Positions 6,825 to 15,958 of a stretch of DNA of 51,308 nt are shown here, piece after piece (position 1 is the first letter of the stretch; every line of letters begins with the position of its first letter). The notes below the pieces were generated by a model. It saw only the letters and a list, made by a program, of their open reading frames with translations. It was not told the DNA's origin and did no database searches. Location of the stretch: assembly GCA_013377115.1 (NCBI GenBank), contig JACAAW010000007.1:1-51308 (forward strand), read 5' to 3'. The DNA is from Bacteroidota bacterium (GTDB lineage: Bacteria; Bacteroidota; Bacteroidia; Bacteroidales; CG2-30-32-10). The translations under genes and the position numbers were made by a program.

Positions 6825-8867
6825 ATGGAAGTTGAAAAAAAATATACCATCACGAATACCGATAAAGAAACTTTAAAGAAGTGGTACGAATTATTGCTTT
6901 TAGGTCGGAAGCTTGACGAAAAAGCTCCAAATTACTTAAAACAAGCTCTTGGTTGGTCCTATCACGCGCCTTATGCTGGTCATGATGGAATCCAATTGGC
7001 TATAGGCCATACTTTTAATAAAGAAACAGATCATTTGTTTCCTTATTATCGGGACATGCTTACAGCAATTTCGGCTGGCATTACAGCGAAAGAAATTATT
7101 CTGAATGGAATTTCAAAAGCAGAAGATAAAGCAAGTGGTGGGCGCCATATGTCGAACCATTTTGCAAAACCTGAATGGAATATTCACAATGTATCTTCTG
7201 CAACTGGAAATCATACTTTGCATGCAGTTGGTGTAGCAAGAGCTATAAAATATTATAAGGTTAATGGTGTTGCTATTAGTTCGCAAGGCGAATCTTCAAC
7301 TTCTGAAGGCTATGTTTATGAAGCAATTAATGGTGCTAGCAGAGAGAAATTACCAGTAATTTTTGTTGTTCAGGATAACCGATATGGAATTTCAGTTCCC
7401 AAAAGCGATCAAACTGCTAACCATTATTCTTCCGATAATTTTTCGGGATTTAAAAATATTCGCATTATTCATTGTGATGGAAAAAATGTATTTGATTCCA
7501 TGAATGCCATGCAAGAAGCAAAAAAGCATGCAATCGAAATGATGGAACCCGTTATTGTTCATGCATCTTGTGTGAGGATTGGTGCTCATTCTAATTCGGA
7601 TCGTCATGAATTGTATCGTGATGAAAATGAACTTCAATGCACTAAAGCAGCAGATCCATTAATCCGTTTTCAAAAGCAATTGATTCATTCCAAGAAATTT
7701 TCTCAGTCAGAACTTGACGCAATAGAAATTGAAACTAAGAAAATAGTTTCTGAAGCTCATGCCTATGCAATTTCTTCTCCTGATCCAAGTCCTGAATCAA
7801 TTTTTAACTTTGTTTATCCCGAACCCTATATTTCTAAATCGTTTCCTGAAGGGATTCATAATCAAGAGGGTGAGAAGTCGAAATTAATTCAAGCCATTAA
7901 TGAAACTTTAAAAGCCGAATTTAGATTAAATCCGGACACTTTTATTTGGGGACAAGATATTGCGAATAAAGAAAAGGGCGGAATTTTCAATGTCTCAAAA
8001 GGAATGCAACAGGAATTTGGCGATCAAAGGGTTTTTAATGCTCCAATTGCTGAGGATTTTATTGTTGGAACTGCAAATGGTATGAGTCGGTTTTCCGATA
8101 AAATCAGAATTGTAATTGAAGGCGCTGAATTTGCTGATTATTTTTGGCCAGCCATGGAGCAATTTGTAGAGTTAACGCACGAATATTGGCGAACCAATGG
8201 TCAGTTTTCGCCAAATATTACCATTCGACTTGCTTCAGGTGGTTATATAGGTGGTGGTTTATACCATTCACAAAATATTGAAGGCGCATTAACTACATTT
8301 CCTGGAATTCGAATTGTGTATCCTTCTTTTGCTGATGATGCCGCAGGATTATTAAGAACTTGTTTGAGATCAAAAGGCCTGGTTTTGTTTTTAGAACCGA
8401 AGGCTATTTACAATTCTAAGGAAGCAGAAGCTTTTATTCCCGATGGTTTTGAGGTTCCTTTTGGAAAAGCAAGAATAAGGAGACCAGGTAATGATTTAAC
8501 AATTGTTACTTATGGAAACACAACGCATTTTTCCTTGAAAGCTGCTGAAAATATTGAAAAAAACACTGGCAAAAGTGTTGAAGTGATTGATATTCGGTCA
8601 TTAATTCCTTTAGATAAAGAAACCATTTTAAATTCTGTAAAGAAAACAAATAGGGTATTGGTTGTTCATGAGGATAAGGTTTTCAGTGGTTTTGGTGCTG
8701 AACTGGCTTCAATGATAGGCGAGGAAGCCTTTAACTTTTTAGACGCACCAGTAAAACGAGTAGGATCAACATTTACTCCAGTTGGGTTTAATAAAATACT
8801 CGAAAAGAAAATTTTGCCAAATGTTGAAAAAATTGAAAAGGCAGCAATAGAATTATTGAATTTTTAA
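6825..8867 (+). CDS. 2-oxoacid (branched-chain) dehydrogenase E1, alpha-beta fusion
   Basis: This 680-residue protein carries both E1 subunits of a thiamine-diphosphate 2-oxoacid dehydrogenase. Residues about 1-335 are the alpha part, with the cofactor loop SQGESSTSEG followed by VVQDNRYGIS; the usual GDG of the loop reads GES here. Residues about 345-680 are the beta part (FIWGQDIANKEKGGIFNV, FNAPIAEDFIVGTANGM, EGAEFADYFWPAMEQ, HEDKVFSGFGAELAS). The fused form is common in Bacteroidota and is usually assigned to branched-chain 2-oxoacids (2-oxoisovalerate), which supply iso-branched acyl-CoA primers for membrane lipids. An E2 that could partner it lies 27 kb away at 35614. No E3 is in the window. 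Pyruvate or other 2-oxoacids are possible alternatives. Confidence 0.92.
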   Translation: MEVEKKYTITNTDKETLKKWYELLLLGRKLDEKAPNYLKQALGWSYHAPYAGHDGIQLAIGHTFNKETDHLFPYYRDMLTAISAGITAKEIILNGISKAEDKASGGRHMSNHFAKPEWNIHNVSSATGNHTLHAVGVARAIKYYKVNGVAISSQGESSTSEGYVYEAINGASREKLPVIFVVQDNRYGISVPKSDQTANHYSSDNFSGFKNIRIIHCDGKNVFDSMNAMQEAKKHAIEMMEPVIVHASCVRIGAHSNSDRHELYRDENELQCTKAADPLIRFQKQLIHSKKFSQSELDAIEIETKKIVSEAHAYAISSPDPSPESIFNFVYPEPYISKSFPEGIHNQEGEKSKLIQAINETLKAEFRLNPDTFIWGQDIANKEKGGIFNVSKGMQQEFGDQRVFNAPIAEDFIVGTANGMSRFSDKIRIVIEGAEFADYFWPAMEQFVELTHEYWRTNGQFSPNITIRLASGGYIGGGLYHSQNIEGALTTFPGIRIVYPSFADDAAGLLRTCLRSKGLVLFLEPKAIYNSKEAEAFIPDGFEVPFGKARIRRPGNDLTIVTYGNTTHFSLKAAENIEKNTGKSVEVIDIRSLIPLDKETILNSVKKTNRVLVVHEDKVFSGFGAELASMIGEEAFNFLDAPVKRVGSTFTPVGFNKILEKKILPNVEKIEKAAIELLNF

Positions 8868-8868
8868 T

Positions 8869-9525
8869 TTAGCTAAAAAGCAATTTTTCAACATAAACTC
8901 TATAATCTTCCATAGAAGCATTGATGACTTTTAATGCTTCATCTTTGCCATAAATTTGAGGAATTTCACAACCTCTTTTTTCCCCTGGCATGTCTTTGTA
9001 AGTCAGGAAATAATGTTTTAATCTTGTAATGACAGCAGGAGGACAATCAAGAATGTCCTGGTAGTCACCATAAACTGCATCGTCAATTAAAACAGCAATA
9101 ATTTTGTCGTCAGCTTCATTCCTGTCAATCATTCTAAATCCACCAATTGGACGAGCTTTTACTAGAAGATTTCCGTGTGTGATGTCTTTTTCAGTTAAAA
9201 CACAAACATCAAGAGGGTCATTGTCGCCAATAATATCAGTTCTGTCCAAAGCATCATTGGTGAGTTTCGCAAGATATTTATCACTATGAGTTTGTGGAAT
9301 AAATCCATAAAGAGCAGGAATAATATTTGAATATTTTTGCGGCCTGTCAATTTTCAAATAGCCTGATTTTTTATCTATTTCGTATTTTACGGTATCGTAG
9401 GGGACAACTTCGATAAAGCAAGTTAATATTTCTGGTGCTTCAACACCTAGGTCGATACCATGCCATGGATGTGATTTATATCTTAATCCCATTAATTTTC
9501 CAATTGGATCAATAGACTTGCTCAT
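8869..9525 (-). CDS. ppa: Inorganic pyrophosphatase (family I)
   Basis: A 218-residue soluble pyrophosphatase that hydrolyses PPi to phosphate and drives biosynthetic reactions forward. The metal-binding signature is DNDPLDVCV, preceded by DIIGD. Other conserved parts are the YEIDKKSGYLKIDRP strand and IPALYGFIPQT, close to the usual KYE...LDR and YGFIP sequences of the family. Family members are usually 165-220 residues, so it is complete. It converges on the E1 gene with one base between the stop codons. On the minus strand TAATTTTG lies at 9557-9550, upstream of the ATG, as a possible -7 element, but no good -33 element accompanies it. Confidence 0.95.
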   Translation of the reverse strand: MSKSIDPIGKLMGLRYKSHPWHGIDLGVEAPEILTCFIEVVPYDTVKYEIDKKSGYLKIDRPQKYSNIIPALYGFIPQTHSDKYLAKLTNDALDRTDIIGDNDPLDVCVLTEKDITHGNLLVKARPIGGFRMIDRNEADDKIIAVLIDDAVYGDYQDILDCPPAVITRLKHYFLTYKDMPGEKRGCEIPQIYGKDEALKVINASMEDYRVYVEKLLFS

Positions 9526-9929
9526 ATACTAGTTTTTTAAATTGTTTTGCAAAATTAGGCTAATTAAACTTTTAAATCTAATAATAATGATGAATTATTT
9601 TAAAAAAAATTGAATATTACCATAGCTATTCAAAGACGAAATGCTAAGAAAATTTATATAATTATTACCTAAATATATACGAAACTAGTTTTTTTACATA
9701 AATTAGTGATAATAATCATTAAAAATTTTTTTTTATTAAAAAATGTTAATATATTTACTCGCTATATTTAAATGAATTGATTATTGATCAATAAAAGTTT
9801 GGTTTGTTTTTTTTATTTGATTTACCGTAATTTGAAACAATATTTAAGTTGTTAAGTATAAATATCTTATAGATTAAATTTCGAATTTGGAATTTATTCC
9901 TGGTTTATAAAATCTTAAAAAATAAAAAT
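9526..9929. other. AT-rich divergent intergenic region
   Basis: This is the largest gene-free stretch (404 bases). It is very AT-rich with long runs of T and A. It must contain the promoters of ppa (minus) and of the SprB-repeat gene (plus). For the plus gene, TAATTTG at 9828-9834 is one base short of the TAnnTTTG consensus. I see no tRNA, no stable hairpin, no small open frame with coding character and no clear repeat. Confidence 0.6.
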
Positions 9930-12509
9930 ATGAAAAAACTGTTTACGTTATTATTTATTATTTTTAGTTTTTTAAACTCTTTTTCTCAAGGAGTTGATTG
10001 TGCTTCAGCAGATCCTTTTTGTACTGGAACTACTTATACTTTCCCAAATAGCACCAGTACAACTTCTCAAACTGGACCTGATTATGGATGTTTAATAACT
10101 CAGCCCAATCCTGCTTGGTATTTCATGCAAATTGCAAATTCTGGGAATTTGAGTATTGATATTTCACAATCAACCACAGCTAGCTCAGGTATTGATGTGG
10201 ATTTTATTTGTTATGGGCCTTTTGCAACATTAGCCGGTGCTTGTAACAATTTAACTGCAGCAAATACTGTCGACTGCAGTTTCTCCACTGCCGCGGTTGA
10301 ACAGTGTAATATTCCGAGTGCTGTAACTGGTCAGTTTTATCTTTTGCTTTTAACAAATTACTCTGGTCAAGCTGGAAATATTACATTCAATCAAGGAGGC
10401 GGAACAGGAACCACGGATTGTAGCATTATGGCTCCACCAATTACCAATAATGGACCCTTATGTGTTGGTCAAACTTTAAATTTAACAGTTTCAAGTCCGG
10501 TAGCAGGGGCAACCTATTCCTGGACAGGTCCGGGAGGATTTGTTTCTGCAACAATGAACCCGACACGACCGTCAGTAACTCTCGCAATGGCCGGTGTTTA
10601 TTCGCTTGTAATTACCGTAGGAGGTGTGAGTAGTCCACCTGTTACGACTACAGTAATTGTTAATCCAAATCCCACCGTTACTGTGAATAGTCCAACGATT
10701 TGTGCTGGCGATATTGCTACCTTAACCGCAAACGGTGCAACAAATTACGAATGGGATAATGGTTCCACTCTAAATCCAATTTCAGGTGCTTTAAGTACAA
10801 CAACTTCTTATACTGTAACCGGAACTTCATTAGGATGTACAGGTACTGCTGTTTCAACTGTTACAGTGAACCCTTTGCCAGTTCCAACAGTCACAATTGT
10901 AAATGCATCTTGCGGTTTAAATAATGGAACCGCTACTGCAAATCCTGCCGGTCAAGGTTATCTTTGGAATACCACAGCAGTAACTCAAGCAATAACAGGT
11001 TTAGGAGCTGGAGTTTACACAGTAACAGTAACAGATGGAAATGGATGTTCAGCAACATCCAGTGGAACTGTTATCAATATTCCGGGTGGCTTAGCCACAG
11101 CTGATTCTACAGACGAACATTGTGGACATTCTGATGGAACGGCAACTGCAAACATGGTTGGTGCTGTTAGTTATGCATGGAGTAATTTAGGAAATACACA
11201 AACAATAACTGGTTTAACCGCTGGAACATATTCTGTTACTGTCACAAACGGTATTGGTTGTACAGCAACAGCCAGCGTCGTGGTTAACAATGTTGCTGGT
11301 CCTTCTGTTCCATTTACTAATGTTATTGATGAAACTTGTAGTCAATCAAATGGGTCAATTACGGCTGCTCCAGCAAATGGAGTTGGTCCTTATACTTATG
11401 ACTGGAGCACCGTTCCTGTTTTACATACAGTTACTATTTCAAATTTACCTGCAGGGACTTATTCAGTTACAGTAACTGATGCAAATAGCTGTGTTGCAAC
11501 AAATTCTGTTTCAATCATCAATAGTCCTCCACCCGTTGGAAGTGTTGTTTCTGTTACCGACGAAAATTGTGGTCAAACAGATGGTGCCGTGACAATACAG
11601 TATGTTGGTGGAACTGGTCCAATGACATTTTTATGGAGTAATAATGCTGTAAGTCAAAATATTACAAATGTGACAAATGGTAACTATAGTGTGACAATAA
11701 CAGATTTAAATGGTTGTAAAGATACTGTAACTGCAACTGTTGGGTTAATTGGCGGGCCATCTGCTACCGTTACAACCGTTGAGGCGGCATGCGATCAACC
11801 AAATGGTTCAGCATCTGTATTGGCTCAAAATGGCTCAGGAGTTTATACATATTTATGGAGCAATACAGCAACAACATCTACTATATCTAATTTATTACCA
11901 GGAACTTATAGTGTTGTTGTTGATGATGGAGTCTGCTCAATAACCGTTAATGGAACTGTTGGAAATATTCCAGGTCCTAATGCCGAGTTTACTGCAAGTC
12001 CATCCATTATGACAATTGATGATCCAAACTGCACCTTTACTGATAATTCAACAAATACAACAACTTGGGCATGGAATTTTGGTGATGGTTCAACTTCATC
12101 AATGATAAGTCCATCGCACTCCTACGAAAGTACAGGAACATATCTTGTCACCTTAGTCGTTGCAAATAATAGTGGCTGTTTAGATTCTACGCAACATACT
12201 GTAATTGTAAAAGGGGTTTATACATTTTACATACCGAATTCTTTTTCTCCAAACGGTGATGGTATCAATGATTTCTTTAATTCCACAGGAACCTATATTG
12301 ATATGAGTTCCTTTGAACTTTATGTTTATGACAGATGGGGTAAAGAAATGTATTCCTCGAAAAATATTAGCAGACCATGGAATGGAACTTTTAAAAATAC
12401 TGGAAACTACGAAAAAGCTCATATGGGAGTTTATGTTTATAAGATTCTAATAAAAGATTTAGATGGATATAAACATGAATATAATGGTCCAGTTACCATT
12501 GTAAAATAG
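9930..12509 (+). CDS. Secreted SprB-repeat / PKD protein with type B T9SS sorting domain
   Basis: An 859-residue cell-surface protein. It has a signal peptide (MKKLFTLLFIIFSFLNSFSQ), a first domain to about residue 165 (CASADPFCTGTTYTFPN, a PPC-like beta sandwich), two Ig-like or PKD-like segments (about 165-320), then five SprB-type repeats starting near 325, 395, 468, 545 and 620. Each repeat opens with Cys-x2-x-(N/D)-G and contains YLWSN-like and AGTYSVTVTD-like strands. A PKD domain follows (NFGDGSTSS near 716), then a type B sorting domain of about 90 residues (IPNSFSPNGDGINDFF, YDRWGKEMYSS, GVYVYKILIKD). The protein should cross the outer membrane by the type IX system. SprB is the gliding adhesin of Flavobacterium johnsoniae; this one is far smaller, so adhesion is likely, gliding unproven. 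Confidence 0.92.
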   Translation: MKKLFTLLFIIFSFLNSFSQGVDCASADPFCTGTTYTFPNSTSTTSQTGPDYGCLITQPNPAWYFMQIANSGNLSIDISQSTTASSGIDVDFICYGPFATLAGACNNLTAANTVDCSFSTAAVEQCNIPSAVTGQFYLLLLTNYSGQAGNITFNQGGGTGTTDCSIMAPPITNNGPLCVGQTLNLTVSSPVAGATYSWTGPGGFVSATMNPTRPSVTLAMAGVYSLVITVGGVSSPPVTTTVIVNPNPTVTVNSPTICAGDIATLTANGATNYEWDNGSTLNPISGALSTTTSYTVTGTSLGCTGTAVSTVTVNPLPVPTVTIVNASCGLNNGTATANPAGQGYLWNTTAVTQAITGLGAGVYTVTVTDGNGCSATSSGTVINIPGGLATADSTDEHCGHSDGTATANMVGAVSYAWSNLGNTQTITGLTAGTYSVTVTNGIGCTATASVVVNNVAGPSVPFTNVIDETCSQSNGSITAAPANGVGPYTYDWSTVPVLHTVTISNLPAGTYSVTVTDANSCVATNSVSIINSPPPVGSVVSVTDENCGQTDGAVTIQYVGGTGPMTFLWSNNAVSQNITNVTNGNYSVTITDLNGCKDTVTATVGLIGGPSATVTTVEAACDQPNGSASVLAQNGSGVYTYLWSNTATTSTISNLLPGTYSVVVDDGVCSITVNGTVGNIPGPNAEFTASPSIMTIDDPNCTFTDNSTNTTTWAWNFGDGSTSSMISPSHSYESTGTYLVTLVVANNSGCLDSTQHTVIVKGVYTFYIPNSFSPNGDGINDFFNSTGTYIDMSSFELYVYDRWGKEMYSSKNISRPWNGTFKNTGNYEKAHMGVYVYKILIKDLDGYKHEYNGPVTIVK
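10898..11980 (+). repeat. Five tandem SprB-type repeats inside the adhesin gene
   Basis: Five in-frame repeat units of about 215-235 bases start near 10898, 11110, 11325, 11555 and 11780. They share the protein pattern C-x-x-x-(N/D)-G at the start and a GTYSVTVTD-like strand near the end, but the DNA has diverged, so it is an old protein repeat rather than a recent DNA duplication. Confidence 0.75.
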
Positions 12510-12512
12510 GTG

Positions 12513-13100
12513 CTAATTTGAAGTAAAAACATCTTTTACTAAAATATAGTTTGGGTATGTAATTTCACTTTTTCCTATTTTTAAAGTTGGCTTAGCTTTT
12601 ATTGATATTCTGGTTGGTTTGTCATTTTTATCAACCAGATTGAAGGCGAAATTTACAAGAAAAGTTCCGCTGTCCTTTGAAATTATTTTCTTTAAATCAG
12701 TTTGCACATGTATTGGCATTATGGCTGTTCCTCCACCAGGAATTTCTATTCTTTTGTCAATTATTCCATTTGCAATTTCATAATCGTCAATCATAACAAT
12801 CCAATCGAGTTTGGTTAAGGCAGCAGTTCCTTTATTTGGATTCCTAACTTCAACATTTAAATCGGCAGAAAGTGGCAATGTTCCGGAGAGAATTCCAGTA
12901 GTTATTTTCGCAGCATCCATAAAACTTAAGTCGGAAATGTCCTTTAATTTTTGAACTTTTACATTTGAAGCCGAAATATTCTCAACACTTTTTATCCTGA
13001 ACTCACATTTTGATAGATTTTTTAGTTCTTTTACTTGCCTGCAAGAACTAATGGTAACAAAAATTAATAATATAGCAAATATGGATTTTAAATACCTCAT
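12513..13100 (-). CDS. LEA14-like lipoprotein
   Basis: A 195-residue predicted lipoprotein. The N-terminus MRYLKSIFAILLIFVTISSC has a lipobox-like ending with Cys20 as lipid anchor. The mature protein resembles LEA type 2 (LEA14/NDR1-like) proteins: a single beta-sandwich domain with the phrase NVEVRNPNKGTAALTKLDWIVMIDD, in which a conserved Asn-Pro motif and short Gly-rich segments recur, and IEIPGGGTAIMPIHVQTDL. LEA14-like lipoproteins occur widely in Bacteroidota; their function is unclear and may concern envelope stress. It is convergent with the adhesin gene (3 bases between stops) and lies 18 bases downstream of the HD protein gene, so the two probably form an operon. Confidence 0.75.
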   Translation of the reverse strand: MRYLKSIFAILLIFVTISSCRQVKELKNLSKCEFRIKSVENISASNVKVQKLKDISDLSFMDAAKITTGILSGTLPLSADLNVEVRNPNKGTAALTKLDWIVMIDDYEIANGIIDKRIEIPGGGTAIMPIHVQTDLKKIISKDSGTFLVNFAFNLVDKNDKPTRISIKAKPTLKIGKSEITYPNYILVKDVFTSN

Positions 13101-13118
13101 TTTGATTGAGTTTAAAGT

Positions 13119-13688
13119 TTATAAACCTAGATTTTCATGAATCGATTGCATTGCCTTTAGAGAAATTTCAGCGAACTCATCAATCGATAAGTTAATTTTC
13201 TCGCATTCCATAATAATTTCCCTATTTACTGAGGCTGCAAAAGCTTTTTCTTTCATTCTTTTTGTAATGGATTTCACCTTTACGTTTTCAAGTTTTTTAT
13301 CAGGATAAACCAATGCAGTTGCAGTTATTAAACCTGTAATTGTTTCTCCAGCTGCCAGTGCGAAATGGAATTGTGTTTCTCTTTTTAAATCGTGGGCTGC
13401 TTCGTTATGACGTTTTATTGCATCAATTATTTCCTTATCAACTCCTTTATTGGTAAGGATTTTTTCAGCTTCAAGTCCATGGATTTTTAAATCAGCATTG
13501 GTAATTTCCACATCAATATCATGGAGAAGGCCAGCGAGGCTCCACATTTCTGTATTCTCGCCAAATTTCTCGGCCAGGGCTTTTAGAACTACCTCAGAAG
13601 CAAGGCAATGTTGAATCATTTTCTCGTTTTTCACAAATTCGTTTAGCAAAACAATTGCTTCTTCTCTATTTAATCCAAAATTTGACAT
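13119..13688 (-). CDS. HD-domain hydrolase (HDIG type)
   Basis: A 189-residue protein with an intact HD motif: AGLLHDIDVE near residue 55, H72 region (KIHGLEAEKIL), KRHNEAAHD near 96 and a later Asp. HD proteins of this size, with a two-part N-terminal helix (LNREEAIVLLNEFVKNEKMIQHCLASEVVLKALA), are predicted metal-dependent phosphohydrolases; the substrate is unknown. An earlier in-frame ATG at 13748 would add 20 residues rich in Phe and Lys. I prefer ATG 13688 (MSNFGLNREEA), which matches the family N-terminus and lies just downstream of a TATTTTCG element on the minus strand at 13708-13701. It precedes the LEA14-like lipoprotein gene by 18 bases. Confidence 0.82.
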   Translation of the reverse strand: MSNFGLNREEAIVLLNEFVKNEKMIQHCLASEVVLKALAEKFGENTEMWSLAGLLHDIDVEITNADLKIHGLEAEKILTNKGVDKEIIDAIKRHNEAAHDLKRETQFHFALAAGETITGLITATALVYPDKKLENVKVKSITKRMKEKAFAASVNREIIMECEKINLSIDEFAEISLKAMQSIHENLGL

Positions 13689-13826
13689 AATTTTTTTTTG
13701 CGAAAATACGATTTTAAATAAAACAGAAAAATGGAAAAAAAATTGCACTAATGTTCATTGTTTTTTTCGCCTTGCATAAAACTGCAAAAAATACTAAATT
13801 TACCTTTTATAAGAAATTAAAGAAAA

Positions 13827-14363
13827 TTGTCTAATTACTATCAAATATTAGGGGTATCTCAAGAGGCTACGATTGATGAAATTCGAAAAGCTTATCGTAT
13901 ACGAGCAAAATTATTTCATCCAGATATTAACAAAAATGAAAATTCGAAATTGAAGTTTCAAATTATTAATGAAGCCTACCAAACATTGATAGATCCACAA
14001 AAAAGGAAATGGTATGACTTTAAATTAAAATACGGGACAACTAGAGTTATTCCTCAAAAAGAAACCCCAAAGCAACGAGATGCAAGAAGATCTTCTATCA
14101 GAAATCAATATTCTAGGGAATACGATTTTAAATATGCTCAGGCAAGGCGAAAAGAACGTGAAGAAGCTAAATATGTGAAAACATTAGTCGATAAAGTCCT
14201 TTTTTATATAATGATGTTGTTTGGTATTCTGGCTTGTTTTTTTGGAACCACTCATTTAATTTTTGACAGATGGGAAGGTTTAAAAGACTTAACAGGAGTG
14301 CTTTTTGGTGTGAGTTTTTTATTTTTGCTTATTTATGGCTGGCGAGCAATGGAAAAACCTTAG
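13827..14363 (+). CDS. Membrane-anchored J-domain protein
   Basis: A 178-residue protein with an N-terminal J domain (about 1-66: YYQILGVSQEATIDEIRKAY, then HPD in LFHPDIN, then FQIINEAYQTLIDPQKRKWYD). The HPD tripeptide stimulates the ATPase of DnaK-type Hsp70. A basic linker (about 67-125, rich in Arg and Lys) leads to two membrane helices (about 128-150 and 158-175). There are no Gly/Phe or zinc-finger regions, so it is a class III (DnaJ-like) co-chaperone that probably brings DnaK to the inner membrane. The start is TTG at 13827; no ATG exists before the J domain. TACCTTTT at 13801-13808 is close to a -7 element. The stop overlaps the convergent lipoprotein gene by four bases. Confidence 0.85.
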   Translation: MSNYYQILGVSQEATIDEIRKAYRIRAKLFHPDINKNENSKLKFQIINEAYQTLIDPQKRKWYDFKLKYGTTRVIPQKETPKQRDARRSSIRNQYSREYDFKYAQARRKEREEAKYVKTLVDKVLFYIMMLFGILACFFGTTHLIFDRWEGLKDLTGVLFGVSFLFLLIYGWRAMEKP

Positions 14364-15139
14364 TAATATTTAAAAACAGCATAAGAAATTACTTTATTCT
14401 CAGCATTGTAAACTGTTTTTTTTGAAAGTAAAGAATTCTCAAATTCTCCAACTTCTGATGAAACTAAATTGTTTGCAGATCCATAATGGAAAGCATTAAT
14501 AATTTGTTTTTTGTCATCAAACTTAAAAACATCATTTCCGAGGTAGGAATATTCAGTTCCGTAATTTCGAATTTTTATTATATTATCCAGAAAAAACTCA
14601 TACATATTCATTGATTGTAAACTGTCATTGCCGTCATATTTTTTAATTTTCAACAATAATCCTTCAGAGTCATACTCGTAGGCGCTTTTTATTTTTAAGG
14701 TACTTGCTTCGAATTCTTTTTGCGTGATTCTTTTTCGTTCATTATTATATTCGATGGTAATTTTTGAAAATTCGATATCATCTCGCACGCAAGAAATAGA
14801 ATTAATGCTATCGTAAGAATTGTAAGTGTATAGGCGGATGTAATCAATAGAGTTATTGCTTTTGTATACTGTTTCTTTGGTTAATAATTTATTGGAATAT
14901 TCGAAAATGCTTAATTTCTTAATTCCACCATTTTTATTGAAATATGATTTTTTTGTAAGCAAGTGTTGAGAATTATACTCAAAATTGATGTATCCAATTG
15001 ATTCATCATTTTCAAAAAGGTATTGGCTACATATTTTGTCAGAACTATTGCCCCCGCAATTGCAAGCAGGAAATTCATCCTTCTCGCATGAAAGAATAAA
15101 AAGAAAAGAGATAAAAATTAAATAAAGCAGTCTTTTCAT
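14360..15139 (-). CDS. Lipoprotein with YD-like repeats, unknown function
   Basis: A 259-residue predicted lipoprotein: MKRLLYLIFISFLFILSC, with Cys18 as the lipid anchor, then a Cys-rich start (EKDEFPACNCGG). The rest consists of repeating short beta-hairpin units of the type [K]xxxYDxxGxLLxKxxY (for example YNSQHLLTKKSYFNKNGG, YDSEGLLLKIKKYDGND), similar to the RHS/YD-type or antitoxin-like hairpin repeats found in Bacteroidota surface lipoproteins. No enzyme motif is visible. It has its own promoter at 15163-15192, although aroE lies just upstream on the same strand. Probably surface or periplasmic. Confidence 0.72.
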   Translation of the reverse strand: MKRLLYLIFISFLFILSCEKDEFPACNCGGNSSDKICSQYLFENDESIGYINFEYNSQHLLTKKSYFNKNGGIKKLSIFEYSNKLLTKETVYKSNNSIDYIRLYTYNSYDSINSISCVRDDIEFSKITIEYNNERKRITQKEFEASTLKIKSAYEYDSEGLLLKIKKYDGNDSLQSMNMYEFFLDNIIKIRNYGTEYSYLGNDVFKFDDKKQIINAFHYGSANNLVSSEVGEFENSLLSKKTVYNAENKVISYAVFKYY

Positions 15140-15162
15140 TTCAATTGGTTCCGATAATTCTT

Positions 15163-15192
15163 CAAAGATATTATTAAGTTTTAAAAAGCAAA
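15163..15192 (-). promoter_or_regulatory. Bacteroidota-type promoter for the YD-repeat lipoprotein
   Basis: On the minus strand TTTG (15192-15189) and TATCTTTG (15170-15163) are separated by 18 bases, a near-perfect match to TTTG-N19-TAnnTTTG. The ATG follows at 15139. Confidence 0.72.
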
Positions 15193-15210
15193 AACGAAAT
15201 TTCTGTCAAA

Positions 15211-15957
15211 TTATTGCGCATTCCATATTTCCCAAGCTTTTTCTGCTTGAAGTGCCAACATATTCATTCCGTTTTCAACTAAAGTGCCGTATTTTTTTCC
15301 TTCTTTCAGGAATTCTGTTTCTACTGGATTATAAATTAAATCAAAAAGCAAATGTTGTTTGGTTAAAAACTCATAAGGAATGTTTGGTTTTTCAAAAGTG
15401 TGTGGAAACATCCCAACAGGAGTAGTGTTTATAATCAATAAATTGTTTTTTATTGCATTTTTATTTAGCATTTCGTAAGAAGCACAATTTGAAATTTGTG
15501 GTAATCTCGAAACAAAAGTTGATTGGATTCCTAGTTCATCCAAAACATATTTTACTGCTTTTGAAGCACCACCAGTTCCCAAAATTAAGGCTCTTTCATG
15601 CTGGGATGCTAAAAAAGGTTTTATTGACATCGAGAAACCAAAAATATCTGTATTATAACCTATTAAAAAGGGTTTGTTTACGGCATCATAATCTACTTTA
15701 ACGCAATTTACAGCACCAATTTTTTGTGCCGTTTCATCTATATCATCTAGGAAATTTAAAATTTTTTCTTTATAAGGAATGGTAACACTAAAACCAGAAA
15801 GTATATTAGTTTTCAATAATTCTGGTAATTCAGAAATCTCTTTTATTGGAAATAGCTTAAAATCACATCCAAGAATTCCTTCGGTTTGGAATTTATTAGT
15901 AAAGTACTTTTCTGAGAATGAGTGGGAAAGAGGAAACCCAATAATACCATAATGCAT
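15211..15957 (-). CDS. aroE: Shikimate dehydrogenase
   Basis: A 248-residue NADP-dependent enzyme that reduces 3-dehydroshikimate to shikimate in the aromatic amino-acid pathway. Visible motifs are GFPLSHSFSEKYF (shikimate-binding Ser residues), SVTIPYKEKI with the catalytic Lys, GAVNCV, GYNTDIFGF, and the Rossmann motif GTGGASKAV; INTTPVGM and ENGMNMLALQAEKAW close the protein. I chose ATG 15957 (MHYGIIGFPLSHS); an earlier ATG at 16011 would add 18 residues that overlap the dedA gene and are outside the family. It lies one base downstream of dedA and ends the TPR-comA-dedA-aroE operon. Confidence 0.95.
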   Translation of the reverse strand: MHYGIIGFPLSHSFSEKYFTNKFQTEGILGCDFKLFPIKEISELPELLKTNILSGFSVTIPYKEKILNFLDDIDETAQKIGAVNCVKVDYDAVNKPFLIGYNTDIFGFSMSIKPFLASQHERALILGTGGASKAVKYVLDELGIQSTFVSRLPQISNCASYEMLNKNAIKNNLLIINTTPVGMFPHTFEKPNIPYEFLTKQHLLFDLIYNPVETEFLKEGKKYGTLVENGMNMLALQAEKAWEIWNAQ

Positions 15958-15958
15958 A

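Noticed and set aside
9526-9929. Long AT-rich gap as a mobile-element scar or RNA gene
   Set aside because: No inverted or direct terminal repeats, no tRNA-like or stable fold, only A/T runs as expected between divergent genes.
10898-11980. Regular spacing inside the adhesin gene as a CRISPR-like array
   Set aside because: The period is over 200 bases, the units are diverged and lie in frame in a coding sequence; they are protein repeats.
12180-12422. Minus-strand open frame of 80 codons opposite the adhesin sorting domain
   Set aside because: It is the antisense shadow of the conserved type B sorting domain and has no family character.
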